Under the pieces are notes generated by a model. That model did no database searches. It had not been told where the DNA came from and saw only the letters and a program-made list of their open reading frames with translations. Below, one piece after another: positions 13,610-20,030 of a stretch of 20,388 nt of DNA (position 1 is the stretch's first letter; each line of letters begins with the position of its first letter). The stretch comes from an uncultured Eubacteriales bacterium. GTDB taxonomy: Bacteria > Bacillota > Clostridia > Oscillospirales > Oscillospiraceae. The position numbers and the translations under genes are program-made. The stretch spans positions 1-20,388 of the forward strand of contig CAKTLJ010000026.1 in the NCBI GenBank assembly GCA_934572535.1. The letters run 5' to 3'.

Positions 13610-14761
13610 ATGCAGAAAAAGACAACGCTTCGAGGCCGGTTCATCCAGACCGGCCTCTTGATGCTGGGGCTGTCCCTGGTGGTGGCCCTGGTGCTGGTGG
13701 TGGTCATGCTCAGCCTGTTCAGCGCCCGGGTGCCGGAGGGGGAGAGCTTCGTCCTGACCGTCCTCGACCTCGTGCTGGGGGAGCTGAAAGGCCCCGGCCG
13801 GATGCTGCCCTACCTGATCCTGGGGGTCACCCTCCTGTGCCTGTGCGTGGCGACGCTGTGCATCGTCCTGGCCTCCCGGCTCACCGGCCAGATCAGCGCC
13901 ACGCTCAAGACCCTCCGCCGCGCCGCCGACCGGCTGCGGGAGGGGGAGCTGGACTTTGAGATCCTCTCCTGCCGGGAGCGGGAGCTGGACGAGCTGAGCC
14001 AGTCCCTGGAGGGGGTCCGCCAGCGCTTGAAGCAGGCCGCCGCGGCCGAGGCCAGCGCCCAGGAGGAGCGGGGCCTGCTCATGGCCAACCTCTCCCACGA
14101 CATGCGCACCCCCATCACCGCCATCAAGGGCTACGTGGAGGGCATCCAGGACGGGGTCGCCAACACCCCGGAGAAGCAGGCGCACTACCTGGACATCGTC
14201 TACAGCAAGACCCTGGTGCTGGAGAAGCTGGTGCGCAACATGACCGACTTCTCCGAGTACGAGCTGGGGCGGATGCAGTATCACTTCGAGTACGTGGACC
14301 TGACCGCCTTCCTGGCCGACCTGGGGGAGGAGTACCGCCAGGAGGCCCAGGGCGTGGGCATGACCTTCACCAGCCAGCTGCCGGAGGGGCAGTATGTCGT
14401 GACCGCCGACCGGAGCAAGCTCAAGCGGGTGATGGACAACCTCATGTCCAACGCCATCAAGTACGGCCGGCGCGGCGGCTCCATCCACCTGGCCGCGGAG
14501 CCCTACGAGGACGGGCTGGTCCTCCAGCTCTCCGACGACGGCGAGGGCATCAGCAGCCAGGCCCTCCGCCATGTCTTCGACAGCTTCTTCCGGGCGGACG
14601 CCGCCCGCTCCAGCGCCGTGCCGGGCAGCGGCCTGGGCCTGGCCATCTGCCGGAGCATCGTGGACAGCCACCACGGCAAGATCTGGCTCACCAGCGAGGA
14701 AGGGGAGGGCACGCGGGCCTTCATCTACCTCCCCCTGCGAAACGAGGAGGACACCCCATGA
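13610..14761 (+). CDS. Membrane sensor histidine kinase
   Basis: The 383-residue kinase starts at the ATG at 13610 with AAAGGAGG upstream. Earlier in-frame starts lie in the permease gene. Two membrane segments (about residues 13-37 and 66-88) enclose a loop of only about 28 residues. A HAMP domain (89-142) and a HisKA domain follow, with H163 in NLSHDMRTPITAIKGY. The ATPase domain has the N box DNLMSNAIKYG, the G1 box SDDGEGI and the G2 box GSGLGLAICRSIV. The short loop suggests that sensing occurs in or near the membrane, possibly through the adjacent transporter as in BceS-type systems. The TGA overlaps the regulator start as ATGA. Confidence 0.95.
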   Translation: MQKKTTLRGRFIQTGLLMLGLSLVVALVLVVVMLSLFSARVPEGESFVLTVLDLVLGELKGPGRMLPYLILGVTLLCLCVATLCIVLASRLTGQISATLKTLRRAADRLREGELDFEILSCRERELDELSQSLEGVRQRLKQAAAAEASAQEERGLLMANLSHDMRTPITAIKGYVEGIQDGVANTPEKQAHYLDIVYSKTLVLEKLVRNMTDFSEYELGRMQYHFEYVDLTAFLADLGEEYRQEAQGVGMTFTSQLPEGQYVVTADRSKLKRVMDNLMSNAIKYGRRGGSIHLAAEPYEDGLVLQLSDDGEGISSQALRHVFDSFFRADAARSSAVPGSGLGLAICRSIVDSHHGKIWLTSEEGEGTRAFIYLPLRNEEDTP

Positions 14762-15450
14762 ACATTCTCATCATTGAAGACGACCAGAGCGTGGCCGAGC
14801 TGGAGCGGGACTACCTGGAGATCAACGGCGGCTTCGCCTGCACCCTGGTCTCCGACGGCACCCAGGGCCTGAACCTGGCCCTGGAGGAGGACTTCGCCCT
14901 GGTCATCGTGGACGTCATGCTCCCCGGCCTGAGCGGCTTTGAGATCTGCCGCCGCCTGCGGGAGGAGAAGGACACCCCGGTCATCATCATCTCCGCCCTG
15001 GCCGACGACATCGACAAGGTCCGGGGCCTGGGCCTGGGTGCGGACGACTACATGACCAAGCCCTTCAGCCCCAGCGAGCTGGTGGCCCGGGTCAAGGGCC
15101 ACATCCAGCGCTACCAGCGCCTGGTCGGCAGCCGGGAAAAGGCCCGGCCGGAGCTGCTGAAGGTCCGGGGCCTGGAGATCGACCGGGAGGCCCGCCGCGT
15201 GTGGGTCAACGGCCGGGAGACGACCATGACCAGCAAGGAGTACGACCTGCTCCTCTTCCTGGCCGAGCACCCGGACACGGTCTTCTCCAAGGACCGCCTC
15301 TTCGACAACGTGTGGGGCATGGACGCCTACGGCGACGTGTCCACGGTGACGGTCCACATCAAGCACATCCGGGACAAGATCGAGGTGGACCTCGACCACA
15401 TCCAGTACATCGAGACCGTCTGGGGCGTGGGCTATCGCTTCCGGGGGTAG
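14758..15450 (+). CDS. OmpR-family response regulator
   Basis: The 230-residue regulator has a receiver domain at residues 1-118. Its acidic pocket is E7/D8/D9 (IIEDDQ), the phospho-acceptor is D52 (VIVDVMLPG), and the switch residues T/S79 (IISA) and K101 (TKPFSP) are present. A winged-helix DNA-binding domain of the OmpR/PhoB type follows (about residues 133-230) with TSKEYDLLLFLAEHP, RLFDNVWG, VTVHIKHIRDKIE and VWGVGYRF. Such regulators bind direct repeats as dimers. The paired repeats in the promoters of the two secreted proteins upstream are the obvious candidate targets. The start overlaps the kinase stop by four bases. Confidence 0.96.
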   Translation: MNILIIEDDQSVAELERDYLEINGGFACTLVSDGTQGLNLALEEDFALVIVDVMLPGLSGFEICRRLREEKDTPVIIISALADDIDKVRGLGLGADDYMTKPFSPSELVARVKGHIQRYQRLVGSREKARPELLKVRGLEIDREARRVWVNGRETTMTSKEYDLLLFLAEHPDTVFSKDRLFDNVWGMDAYGDVSTVTVHIKHIRDKIEVDLDHIQYIETVWGVGYRFRG

Positions 15451-15486
15451 GAGGATACGAAACGATAAAAGCGCGCACCTGCGAAG

Positions 15487-15523
15487 AAGAGCGTTCCGGA
15501 AACGAAGGCCGGAACGCTTTTTT
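15487..15523 (+). terminator. Rho-independent terminator of the transporter/two-component operon
   Basis: A 10-bp perfect stem (AGCGTTCCGG/CCGGAACGCT), extendable by three pairs, has a nine-base loop and a run of six T at 15518-15523. Confidence 0.95.
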
Positions 15524-15531
15524 CATACAGC

Positions 15532-15571
15532 AAGGGCAGAGGGATCTCGTTCGCGAGATCCCTCTGCCCTT
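15532..15571. terminator. Long perfect hairpin between convergent operons
   Basis: An 18-bp perfect stem (15532-15549 with 15554-15571) is capped by TTCG. It lies eight bases after the plus-strand terminator and 38 bases past the stop of the minus-strand membrane Fe-S gene, for which it is the likely 3' end although no T tract follows. Confidence 0.65.
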
Positions 15572-15609
15572 ATTTCATGTCGCAAAGAATGGGTTTGGCG
15601 GCGCTTCCC

Positions 15610-16185
15610 TTATCGGGCCTTCGCCTTGCAGATGAGCTGGGTCATCGTGCCCATGGGGCAGACGACGCACCAGGAGCGGGGCTTGAACAGGGCCATGACC
15701 ACCAGGCCGAGGAGGAGGGAGGTGAGCATGACGCTGTAAAACCCGAAGGCGAACTGGGCCACCCCGGGGGAGAAGAGGGTGCCGTGGTAGGCGAAGTGCC
15801 AGGGGAGCCGGAAGGTCCACAGGAGCGTCACCACCTGGCGCAGGTCCCGGGCCCCGGCGAAGACCAGGCAGGTGTTCCACAGCATCGCCAGGAACATCAC
15901 CAGGAAAAAGACCAGAAATCCGTAGCGGAAGGCCTTGGAGCGCATCCACTTGGGCGTGTCCCGCCGCCGGGACAGGCCGAACCGGCCGCCCAGCAGGGAG
16001 AAGAACTGGCCCCGGTCACAGTAGCGGTTGCAGTAGAGCTTGTTCCAGCGGGTGCAGGCCAGGATCAGGGGCGTCAGGAAAAAGATGAGCCCCAGCCAGG
16101 CGAAGAGGACGTTGAAAAACCCCAGCGCGAAGTAGATGGGGGTCACGACGAAGAGGTAGTCGTACCAGTGCTTTGTCTGCTTCAT
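15610..16185 (-). CDS. NapH/NosR-like membrane iron-sulfur protein
   Basis: The 191-residue protein starts at the ATG at 16185 with GGAGGTG upstream. It has about four membrane segments: two near residues 10-46, one at 88-108 and one at 150-168. Two cysteine motifs face the same side, YCNRYCDRGQFF (C52, C56) and WCVVCPMGT (C173, C176), with extra C44 and C186. This twin C..C(P).G pattern after membrane helices is typical of the NapH/NosR C-terminal/YccM Fer4_5 group, which pass electrons between ferredoxin and membrane or extracytoplasmic partners. It is short for the family and lacks the usual soluble ferredoxin tail. That part is supplied by the separate ferredoxin gene, which overlaps it by four bases. 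Confidence 0.8.
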   Translation of the reverse strand: MKQTKHWYDYLFVVTPIYFALGFFNVLFAWLGLIFFLTPLILACTRWNKLYCNRYCDRGQFFSLLGGRFGLSRRRDTPKWMRSKAFRYGFLVFFLVMFLAMLWNTCLVFAGARDLRQVVTLLWTFRLPWHFAYHGTLFSPGVAQFAFGFYSVMLTSLLLGLVVMALFKPRSWCVVCPMGTMTQLICKAKAR

Positions 16186-16385
16186 GCGGGCACCTCCACG
16201 GGGACGAAGTCGATGGCCGAGGCGGGACATTCCTTGGCGCATTTTTTGCAGCCCACGCAGAGGGCCTCGTCCACCTGGGCATAGATGCCCTTGTAGACGG
16301 ACAGGGCGTGTTTCGGGCAGACCTTTACGCACGCGCCGCAGGACACGCAGGCCTGCCGGTCTACCGAGGCGTTTCGTTTCTTCAT
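16182..16385 (-). CDS. Small 2[4Fe-4S] ferredoxin
   Basis: The 67-residue protein has two full CxxCxxCxxxCP cluster motifs: C13, C16, C19, C23 and C43, C46, C49, C53. It is a clostridial-type electron carrier. The ATG at 16385 is preceded by AAGGAGG at six bases. A 25-residue extension possible in frame lacks a ribosome binding site. The basic N-terminus (MKKRN) and the VPVEVPA tail are unremarkable. The TGA overlaps the ATG of the membrane Fe-S gene, so the two are coupled. Together they look like NapG/NapH-style soluble and membrane halves of one electron path. Donor and final acceptor are unknown. Confidence 0.92.
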   Translation of the reverse strand: MKKRNASVDRQACVSCGACVKVCPKHALSVYKGIYAQVDEALCVGCKKCAKECPASAIDFVPVEVPA

Positions 16386-16428
16386 ACAGGGCCTCCTTTG
16401 AAGTCGAGAGTCTTCCAGAAGCTTACAG

Positions 16429-16447
16429 GGAAGCGGCGGCCGCTTCC
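16429..16447 (-). other. Small hairpin in the ferredoxin leader
   Basis: GGAAGCG and CGCTTCC form a perfect 7-bp stem with a five-base GC loop, about 45 bases before the ferredoxin start. No clear sigma-A promoter is visible between the upstream RNA terminator and the gene, so expression may depend on read-through. Confidence 0.4.
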
Positions 16448-16469
16448 GTAACTTGGTCACGTTCTGCGC

Positions 16470-16512
16470 AAAACAGCGCCCCGGACCGGAAGGGGGAGGT
16501 CCAGGGCGCTGT
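16470..16512 (-). terminator. Terminator of the candidate small RNA
   Basis: A 9-bp stem (16512-16504 with 16481-16473) and a 5-bp inner stem (16502-16498 with 16487-16483), separated by one C-A mismatch, are followed by TTTT on the minus strand, the first T lying in the stem. Confidence 0.7.
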
Positions 16513-16663
16513 CTTGCTTCGGTGGGAGAACACCGAGGCGTTCACAATGAAACGGAAGGTTAAGGGGTAGGAAGAAACGGATAAGGACAAAGAAGGGGGG
16601 TCAAGAGATCCCTCAAAAAAGGAGGGACGGTAGAAAGAGGGGGGAGTCTACCCTTGACTTCGC
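16470..16663 (-). ncRNA. Candidate pyrimidine-rich small RNA or leader, about 190 nt
   Basis: On the minus strand this 190-base stretch lies between a strong promoter and a terminator and has no gene. Near its 5' end three helices close a three-way junction. GTCAAG pairs with CTTGAC (16658-16653 with 16605-16600). GGTAGA pairs with TCTACC (16652-16647 with 16634-16629). TCCCTC pairs with GAGGGA (16627-16622 with 16614-16609). Two runs of six C (16644-16639 in a loop, 16600-16595 after the junction) and a long C/U-rich single-stranded stretch follow. Then come a hairpin (16536-16519) and the terminator (16512-16473, then TTTT). C-rich loops of this kind pair with ribosome binding sites in several Gram-positive sRNAs. 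It could instead be an attenuating leader of the ferredoxin operon. Confidence 0.5.
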
Positions 16664-16667
16664 TGAA

Positions 16668-16696
16668 ATTATACACCCTGGAAGTTGCAAAATCAA
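16668..16696 (-). promoter_or_regulatory. Strong sigma-A promoter with UP-like A/T tracts
   Basis: TTGATT (16696-16691) and TATAAT (16673-16668) are separated by 17 bp. Upstream on the minus strand, 16735-16697 holds runs of T and A at helical spacing, resembling an UP element, in an otherwise GC-rich genome. Confidence 0.75.
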
Positions 16697-16769
16697 GAGA
16701 AAAAACCACAAATATCCCAAAAAAATCGGGAAAACTTTGAGGAGCCAGCCAGGAAAACTTGCAGAAGAA

Positions 16770-16824
16770 GGGCGAAACGGGTCGAATGGCGGGAAAGCTG
16801 CAAAAAGCGGGCGAATCGGGTCGA
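16770..16824. repeat. Short direct repeat downstream of greA
   Basis: A 16-base unit, GGGCGAAACGGGTCGA at 16770-16785 and GGGCGAATCGGGTCGA at 16809-16824, repeats at a 39-bp offset with one mismatch. The second copy forms part of the likely greA terminator. Its origin is unclear. Confidence 0.55.
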
Positions 16825-16838
16825 TGCGCGCCCCGATT
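16802..16838 (-). terminator. Possible greA terminator
   Basis: AATCGGG and CCCGATT (16838-16832 with 16820-16814) form a stem with an 11-base loop. TTTTT follows at 16806-16802 after a short GC spacer, so termination is likely but imperfect. Confidence 0.45.
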
Positions 16839-16854
16839 TGCGGGAATGCCGTCA

Positions 16855-17358
16855 TCAGAAGCTGCTGATGGGCAGGTCGGGGTCCTCGCCGGTGTGCTCC
16901 ACGGAGCGGATCTGGACGTAGTAGCTGTAGGTGGGGCTGGCCTCGATGAGGACGCGGTCCCCGGCCCGGTGGCCCCAGAGGGCCTTGCCCACGGGGGACT
17001 CCTTGCTGATGAGGCCCTTGAGGGCGTCCTGCCGGAGGGTGGTCACCAGCTGGATGGTCTCCTCCTCCTCGTCCTCCTCGATCCAGAAGGTCACGCGGTC
17101 AAAGAGCCCGATCCCCTCGCCGGAGGGGGCCGCGTCGATGACCCGGGCGGTCTTGATCATGCCCTCCAGGTAGCGGATGCGGCTGTCGTTGCGGTTCTTC
17201 TCCCGCTTGGCGGCCTTGTACTCGAAGTTCTCGCTGAGGTCGCCGAAGGAGCGGGCGACCTTGACCTCCTCGATGAGCTGGGGGCGGAGGACCAGGCGGC
17301 GGTGCTCCAGCTCTTCCTTCATTTTATTGATGTCAACTTGGGTCAGTTCGTCATGCAT
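16855..17358 (-). CDS. greA: GreA/GreB-family transcription elongation factor
   Basis: The 167-residue protein has the N-terminal coiled-coil finger of GreA that enters the RNA polymerase secondary channel and stimulates transcript cleavage. The tip motif is GDLSENFEYKAAK, with D40 and E43 as the catalytic acids. The C-terminal FKBP-like domain has the signature SKESPVGKALWGHRAGDRV. The Phe in SENFEY and the acidic EEDEEEE loop differ from the housekeeping form (SENAEYDAA), so it may be a paralogue. The ATG at 17358 gives the usual length and has AAGAGGCG eight bases upstream. Another ATG at 17388 in frame has an almost identical upstream AGAGGC-T-rich stretch and cannot be excluded. Confidence 0.9.
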   Translation of the reverse strand: MHDELTQVDINKMKEELEHRRLVLRPQLIEEVKVARSFGDLSENFEYKAAKREKNRNDSRIRYLEGMIKTARVIDAAPSGEGIGLFDRVTFWIEEDEEEETIQLVTTLRQDALKGLISKESPVGKALWGHRAGDRVLIEASPTYSYYVQIRSVEHTGEDPDLPISSF

Positions 17359-17427
17359 GGAAAACGCCTCTTTTTTACGTGGTCGCATGAAAAAAGCCTC
17401 TGTATGGCAAGGACCCAGAAGCTTAGA

Positions 17428-17465
17428 CCATGCTATGAAGTAGGTACAAAAGCAGTATAGCATGG
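17428..17465. repeat. Inverted repeat over the greA promoter
   Basis: CCATGCTAT (17428-17436) and ATAGCATGG (17457-17465) are perfect 9-bp inverted copies 20 bases apart. The right copy overlaps the -10 of the promoter and the left copy lies in the leader, so it could be an operator or a leader stem. Confidence 0.6.
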
Positions 17466-17482
17466 GGCGGGTCAAAAGACAA
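17454..17482 (-). promoter_or_regulatory. Sigma-A promoter of greA
   Basis: TTGTCT (17482-17477) and TATACT (17459-17454) are separated by 17 bp on the minus strand, leaving a leader of about 90 bases. Confidence 0.7.
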
Positions 17483-17518
17483 TACCGATCCCGCCCCGCT
17501 GCGGGGCGCAGCAGGAAA

Positions 17519-17547
17519 TGCCCTGCAAGCCGAAGGCTTGCAGGGCA
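17519..17547 (-). terminator. Terminator of the ECF sigma/anti-sigma operon
   Basis: A 13-bp perfect stem (17519-17531 with 17535-17547) is followed on the minus strand by TTTCCTG. It starts ten bases after the stop of the anti-sigma-like gene. Confidence 0.85.
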
Positions 17548-17556
17548 ACGCGCTGG

Positions 17557-18759
17557 TCAGTTGAACGATCCGGGATCGGGGGAACGGTTGGAGATATATG
17601 CGTCCTGAATGGCCGGGACGTAGTAGGCGCCATAGGTTTTGAGGCCATTGCTTTGCGTCATCTGCCATCCGTCTGTATCCTGCAAGGCGACGTAGAACCG
17701 GTAGTACGGGAGGAGGGTTTCTTCCCCCGGTCCGGAACGATAGACCAGCTCCACCTTCGCAATATACGCTTCCCCGGGCATGGCAACGGGGACGCTCGTC
17801 TGATATTGACCAGCCAGCAGCTTTTCTTTCGCTTCTGCCGCGGAGATCAGGGGATAGTCCCCGAGCTTTTCCGCCGTGCGAAGGCCGTCGCCGCGCCGGA
17901 TCAGCAGCAAGCATCCGCTGTCATCCGGCACAAACTGCGCGGCGCGGAAGTTGTAGTTGAGAATGCTTTCGGTCAGATCGTTTCCAGAATCATAGACGAC
18001 GTACCGGCGCATATAGTCGCCGCTGAGAGAATAGTCTCCCTGCAACGCGATCTCAGGCCGGTCATACTGCAAAAAGGCGGCGTAGGTTTCGATCAGATAG
18101 GCCATGACGGCTTCCGCTTCCGCGTCGGAAGTGTCACTGAGGGTAAAATGATACCCGTCCGGGAGCGCATAGCCGCTGGGCAGAGCATAGACCAGGCAGC
18201 CATTGGCGGAGACGATCAAGCTCCCCCTTCCGGTGCTCGCGCGGATGCTGTAGACCGTATCACCGGGGGTGCTCGTGCCATCCTCGCGCTGCGTGGCATT
18301 TGTTTCGGCGTCGGTGTCCAGGATCTCCAGACCCAACGCGCTGGCGGCGCGTTCCAGTTCCGCCCTCATTTCGGCTTCGTGCAAGCCGAGCGGTACGCCA
18401 GCGCCGGAGGGATCATAGCTGCCGTTTCTGAAAACGGGCAGGGTCTCCGGCGCGATGTCTTCTCGCCAGGGATTCCCGTTCTCCAATTCCTCGGCGCTGT
18501 AGTACAGCAGCCCCTCGAACCCCATGCCGCTGCTATCATAGTCTGGAATTGCGATTTGCGGAAGCGCGTCTGAGCTGCCTGGGGCCGTTCCGCTGGGCCG
18601 GGCGAGCGCAAAAAGGCCTCCCGCGACCAGGCAAAGGCATACGGCGGCGGCCACCCACTTCGTCCATCCCGGTGGGGCGGGCCGTTTTTTCTTCTTGGCT
18701 TCTTCGATGATACGATCCTCGGCGTTTCCGATCATATCGAGCAGTTCCTCTGCCTTCAT
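17557..18759 (-). CDS. Probable membrane anti-sigma factor with a large external domain
   Basis: The 400-residue protein starts at the ATG at 18759, eight bases after AAGGAGGG and one base after the sigma-factor stop. Residues 1-34 are cytoplasmic (EELLDMIGNAEDRIIEEAKKKK), the right size to bind a sigma factor. One membrane helix spans about residues 35-53. About 345 residues lie outside. The outer part is acidic and tyrosine-rich and has no motif I recognise. Repeated short YR.Y / Y.VYD strands and an SPxxYA-like plan suggest a beta-rich sensor domain. Pairing with an ECF sigma gene and the topology support the anti-sigma role; there is no zinc-binding HxxxCxxC motif of the ZAS class. Confidence 0.72.
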   Translation of the reverse strand: MKAEELLDMIGNAEDRIIEEAKKKKRPAPPGWTKWVAAAVCLCLVAGGLFALARPSGTAPGSSDALPQIAIPDYDSSGMGFEGLLYYSAEELENGNPWREDIAPETLPVFRNGSYDPSGAGVPLGLHEAEMRAELERAASALGLEILDTDAETNATQREDGTSTPGDTVYSIRASTGRGSLIVSANGCLVYALPSGYALPDGYHFTLSDTSDAEAEAVMAYLIETYAAFLQYDRPEIALQGDYSLSGDYMRRYVVYDSGNDLTESILNYNFRAAQFVPDDSGCLLLIRRGDGLRTAEKLGDYPLISAAEAKEKLLAGQYQTSVPVAMPGEAYIAKVELVYRSGPGEETLLPYYRFYVALQDTDGWQMTQSNGLKTYGAYYVPAIQDAYISNRSPDPGSFN

Positions 18760-18760
18760 G

Positions 18761-19315
18761 TCAGTATCCCTCCTTTTCAAGCATTGCACGGAGCTTGGCT
18801 CTCGTCCGGAACAGCATGGATTTGACCTTGCTCTCCGAATAGGCAAACTGTTTCGCAATATCGGAGATGGGATCCAGATACCAATACCGGCACATGAATA
18901 CCTGGCGCTCAGCTTGAGGAAGCGCCCGGAGAAACGCATTCAGCTTATCCTGCAATTCAAGTCGCTCGACCTCCGTCTCGACCGCTCCGGTCCCGGATAC
19001 GCAGGCTTCCAGTTCATCCAGCGCAAGGGCGATCACCCCGCCGCCCCGCTTTTCTGCGCCCCGCTTTCGCCAGAGATCAATGGAGATCCGGCGGGTGATC
19101 TTTCCCAGAAACGTTGAAAGAATGGACGGCCGGTGCGGCGGCATAGCGCGCCAGGCATCATGGTAGGTGTCGTTTACGCACTCCTCAGCGTCTTCCGCAT
19201 TGGAGAGAAGCTGGTAGGAGATGCTGCGCAGATAGAGTCCGTACTTCGCTTCCGTTTCAGAGATCGCGCGCTCATTGCGCTGCCAGTATAGAGCAACGAT
19301 ACGAGAATCCTCCAT
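18761..19315 (-). CDS. ECF-type RNA polymerase sigma factor
   Basis: The 184-residue protein has only regions 2 and 4, as in extracytoplasmic-function sigma factors. Region 2 spans about residues 15-85 (LRSISYQLLSNAEDAEECVNDTYHDAWRAMPP, then FLGKITRRISIDLWRKR). Region 4 spans about residues 125-180 (LPQAERQVFMCRYWYLDPISDIAKQFAYSESKVKSML). AAAGGAGGGG lies five bases before the ATG. It is co-transcribed with the downstream membrane protein, its likely antagonist. A GCAACC motif upstream may be its own -35, which would mean autoregulation. Confidence 0.94.
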   Translation of the reverse strand: MEDSRIVALYWQRNERAISETEAKYGLYLRSISYQLLSNAEDAEECVNDTYHDAWRAMPPHRPSILSTFLGKITRRISIDLWRKRGAEKRGGGVIALALDELEACVSGTGAVETEVERLELQDKLNAFLRALPQAERQVFMCRYWYLDPISDIAKQFAYSESKVKSMLFRTRAKLRAMLEKEGY

Positions 19316-19363
19316 TCGGTCCCCTCCTTTCCTCAGAGTCTGTTTGAAAGGCCCTTCGTCTAT

Positions 19364-19391
19364 CTACTCGCAGAAACTCGGATTTGGTTGC
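19364..19391 (-). promoter_or_regulatory. Possible ECF-type promoter of the sigma operon
   Basis: GCAACC (19391-19386) carries the AAC core common to ECF -35 elements, and GAGTAG lies 16 bp downstream at 19369-19364. The -10 is not distinctive. Just upstream is a 7-bp hairpin (19407-19426). Confidence 0.35.
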
Positions 19392-19460
19392 ATCGAAAGC
19401 TGAGCGCGGCATCGCGCGGGATGCCGTCGCGCGTTCCCATTTCTCTCAGATCTTAGGAAG

Positions 19461-19495
19461 TTGTGGTAGAATGTTCACAAGTTTTATGGTATGAT
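19461..19495 (+). promoter_or_regulatory. Promoter of the lipoprotein gene
   Basis: An extended -10, TGGTATGAT (19487-19495), lies 46 bp before the start codon. TTGTGG (19461-19466) is 18 bp from the overlapping TATGGT and may serve as the -35. Confidence 0.55.
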
Positions 19496-19540
19496 CTACA
19501 CACGCAAAGCAAACGAAAAAACCGGAAGTTGGAGGAACGT

Positions 19541-19987
19541 ATGGTGAAAAAAGTGATGATGGCAGTATGCGTGTTCCTTTGTGCGTTTCCTTTGGTTTCG
19601 TGCTCTGGACTGCAAACAAACGAAACGCTTGTTATGGGTGTCAATGCGACAATAACAGAACTTGATAAAGTCAATAAGATCCTAACCGCAAAAGATAGCG
19701 GAGAAAAAGATATTTTAGGGAATGCTTGTCGCATTGATTGCTCCGAGATCCCTATGGTCTATTGCGATTATGATACGCAAGATGTTGCAAGTATCACGTT
19801 TGATGATTTGCAGGTTGGAGACGAGATCATCCTGGCGATCCGAAGCGCAGAAATAGAAAAGCGCCAAACGGAAGATGGCGATACCGCAACAATAGAAGTG
19901 GAGCAACTGCAATTAGGGACACAGAGACTTCACGCAGGTGATATCGTCTCGCAACGGATACGAAGTCGGACGGACGATCCGGTTTGA
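19541..19987 (+). CDS. Small putative lipoprotein of unknown function
   Basis: The 148-residue protein starts at the ATG at 19541, with TTGGAGG five bases upstream. A longer in-frame start has no ribosome binding site. Its signal sequence ends in a lipobox (LVSC, C21), so it should be lipidated and attached outside the cytoplasmic membrane. The mature part has a strand-rich region (VNATITELDKVNKILTAKDSG) and then ITFDDLQVGDEIILAI. This resembles small OB-like periplasmic or extracellular domains (DUF-type 'ATI.eid...lkV..gD.v' proteins). I do not know the function. Its codons are clearly richer in A+T than the genes to the left. Confidence 0.8.
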   Translation: MVKKVMMAVCVFLCAFPLVSCSGLQTNETLVMGVNATITELDKVNKILTAKDSGEKDILGNACRIDCSEIPMVYCDYDTQDVASITFDDLQVGDEIILAIRSAEIEKRQTEDGDTATIEVEQLQLGTQRLHAGDIVSQRIRSRTDDPV

Positions 19988-19998
19988 CAAGGGGAGGG

Positions 19999-20030
19999 GG
20001 AGCCTGTGAACGCCTGTTGGTGCAGGCTCC
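19999..20030 (+). terminator. Hairpin after the lipoprotein gene
   Basis: GGAGCCTG and CAGGCTCC pair perfectly over a 16-base loop, 12 bases past the stop. No T tract follows, so its terminator role is uncertain. Nothing else is recognised between here and 20155. Confidence 0.4.

Noticed and set aside
11974..13707. 577-codon minus-strand open frame across the ABC transporter genes
   Set aside because: Its translation is Gln/Glu/Gly/His-rich without domains, and the plus strand holds well-defined ATPase and permease genes with ribosome binding sites.
16600..16660. Purine-riboswitch-like three-way junction with TCTACC
   Set aside because: The TCTACC here is base-paired in a helix rather than in the junction, the kissing-loop bases are absent, and no purine gene follows.
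16655..16676. TTGAC followed by TATAC on the plus strand near 16655
   Set aside because: The spacing is only about 10-11 bp, too short for a sigma-A promoter; the minus-strand promoter explains the TATAAT.
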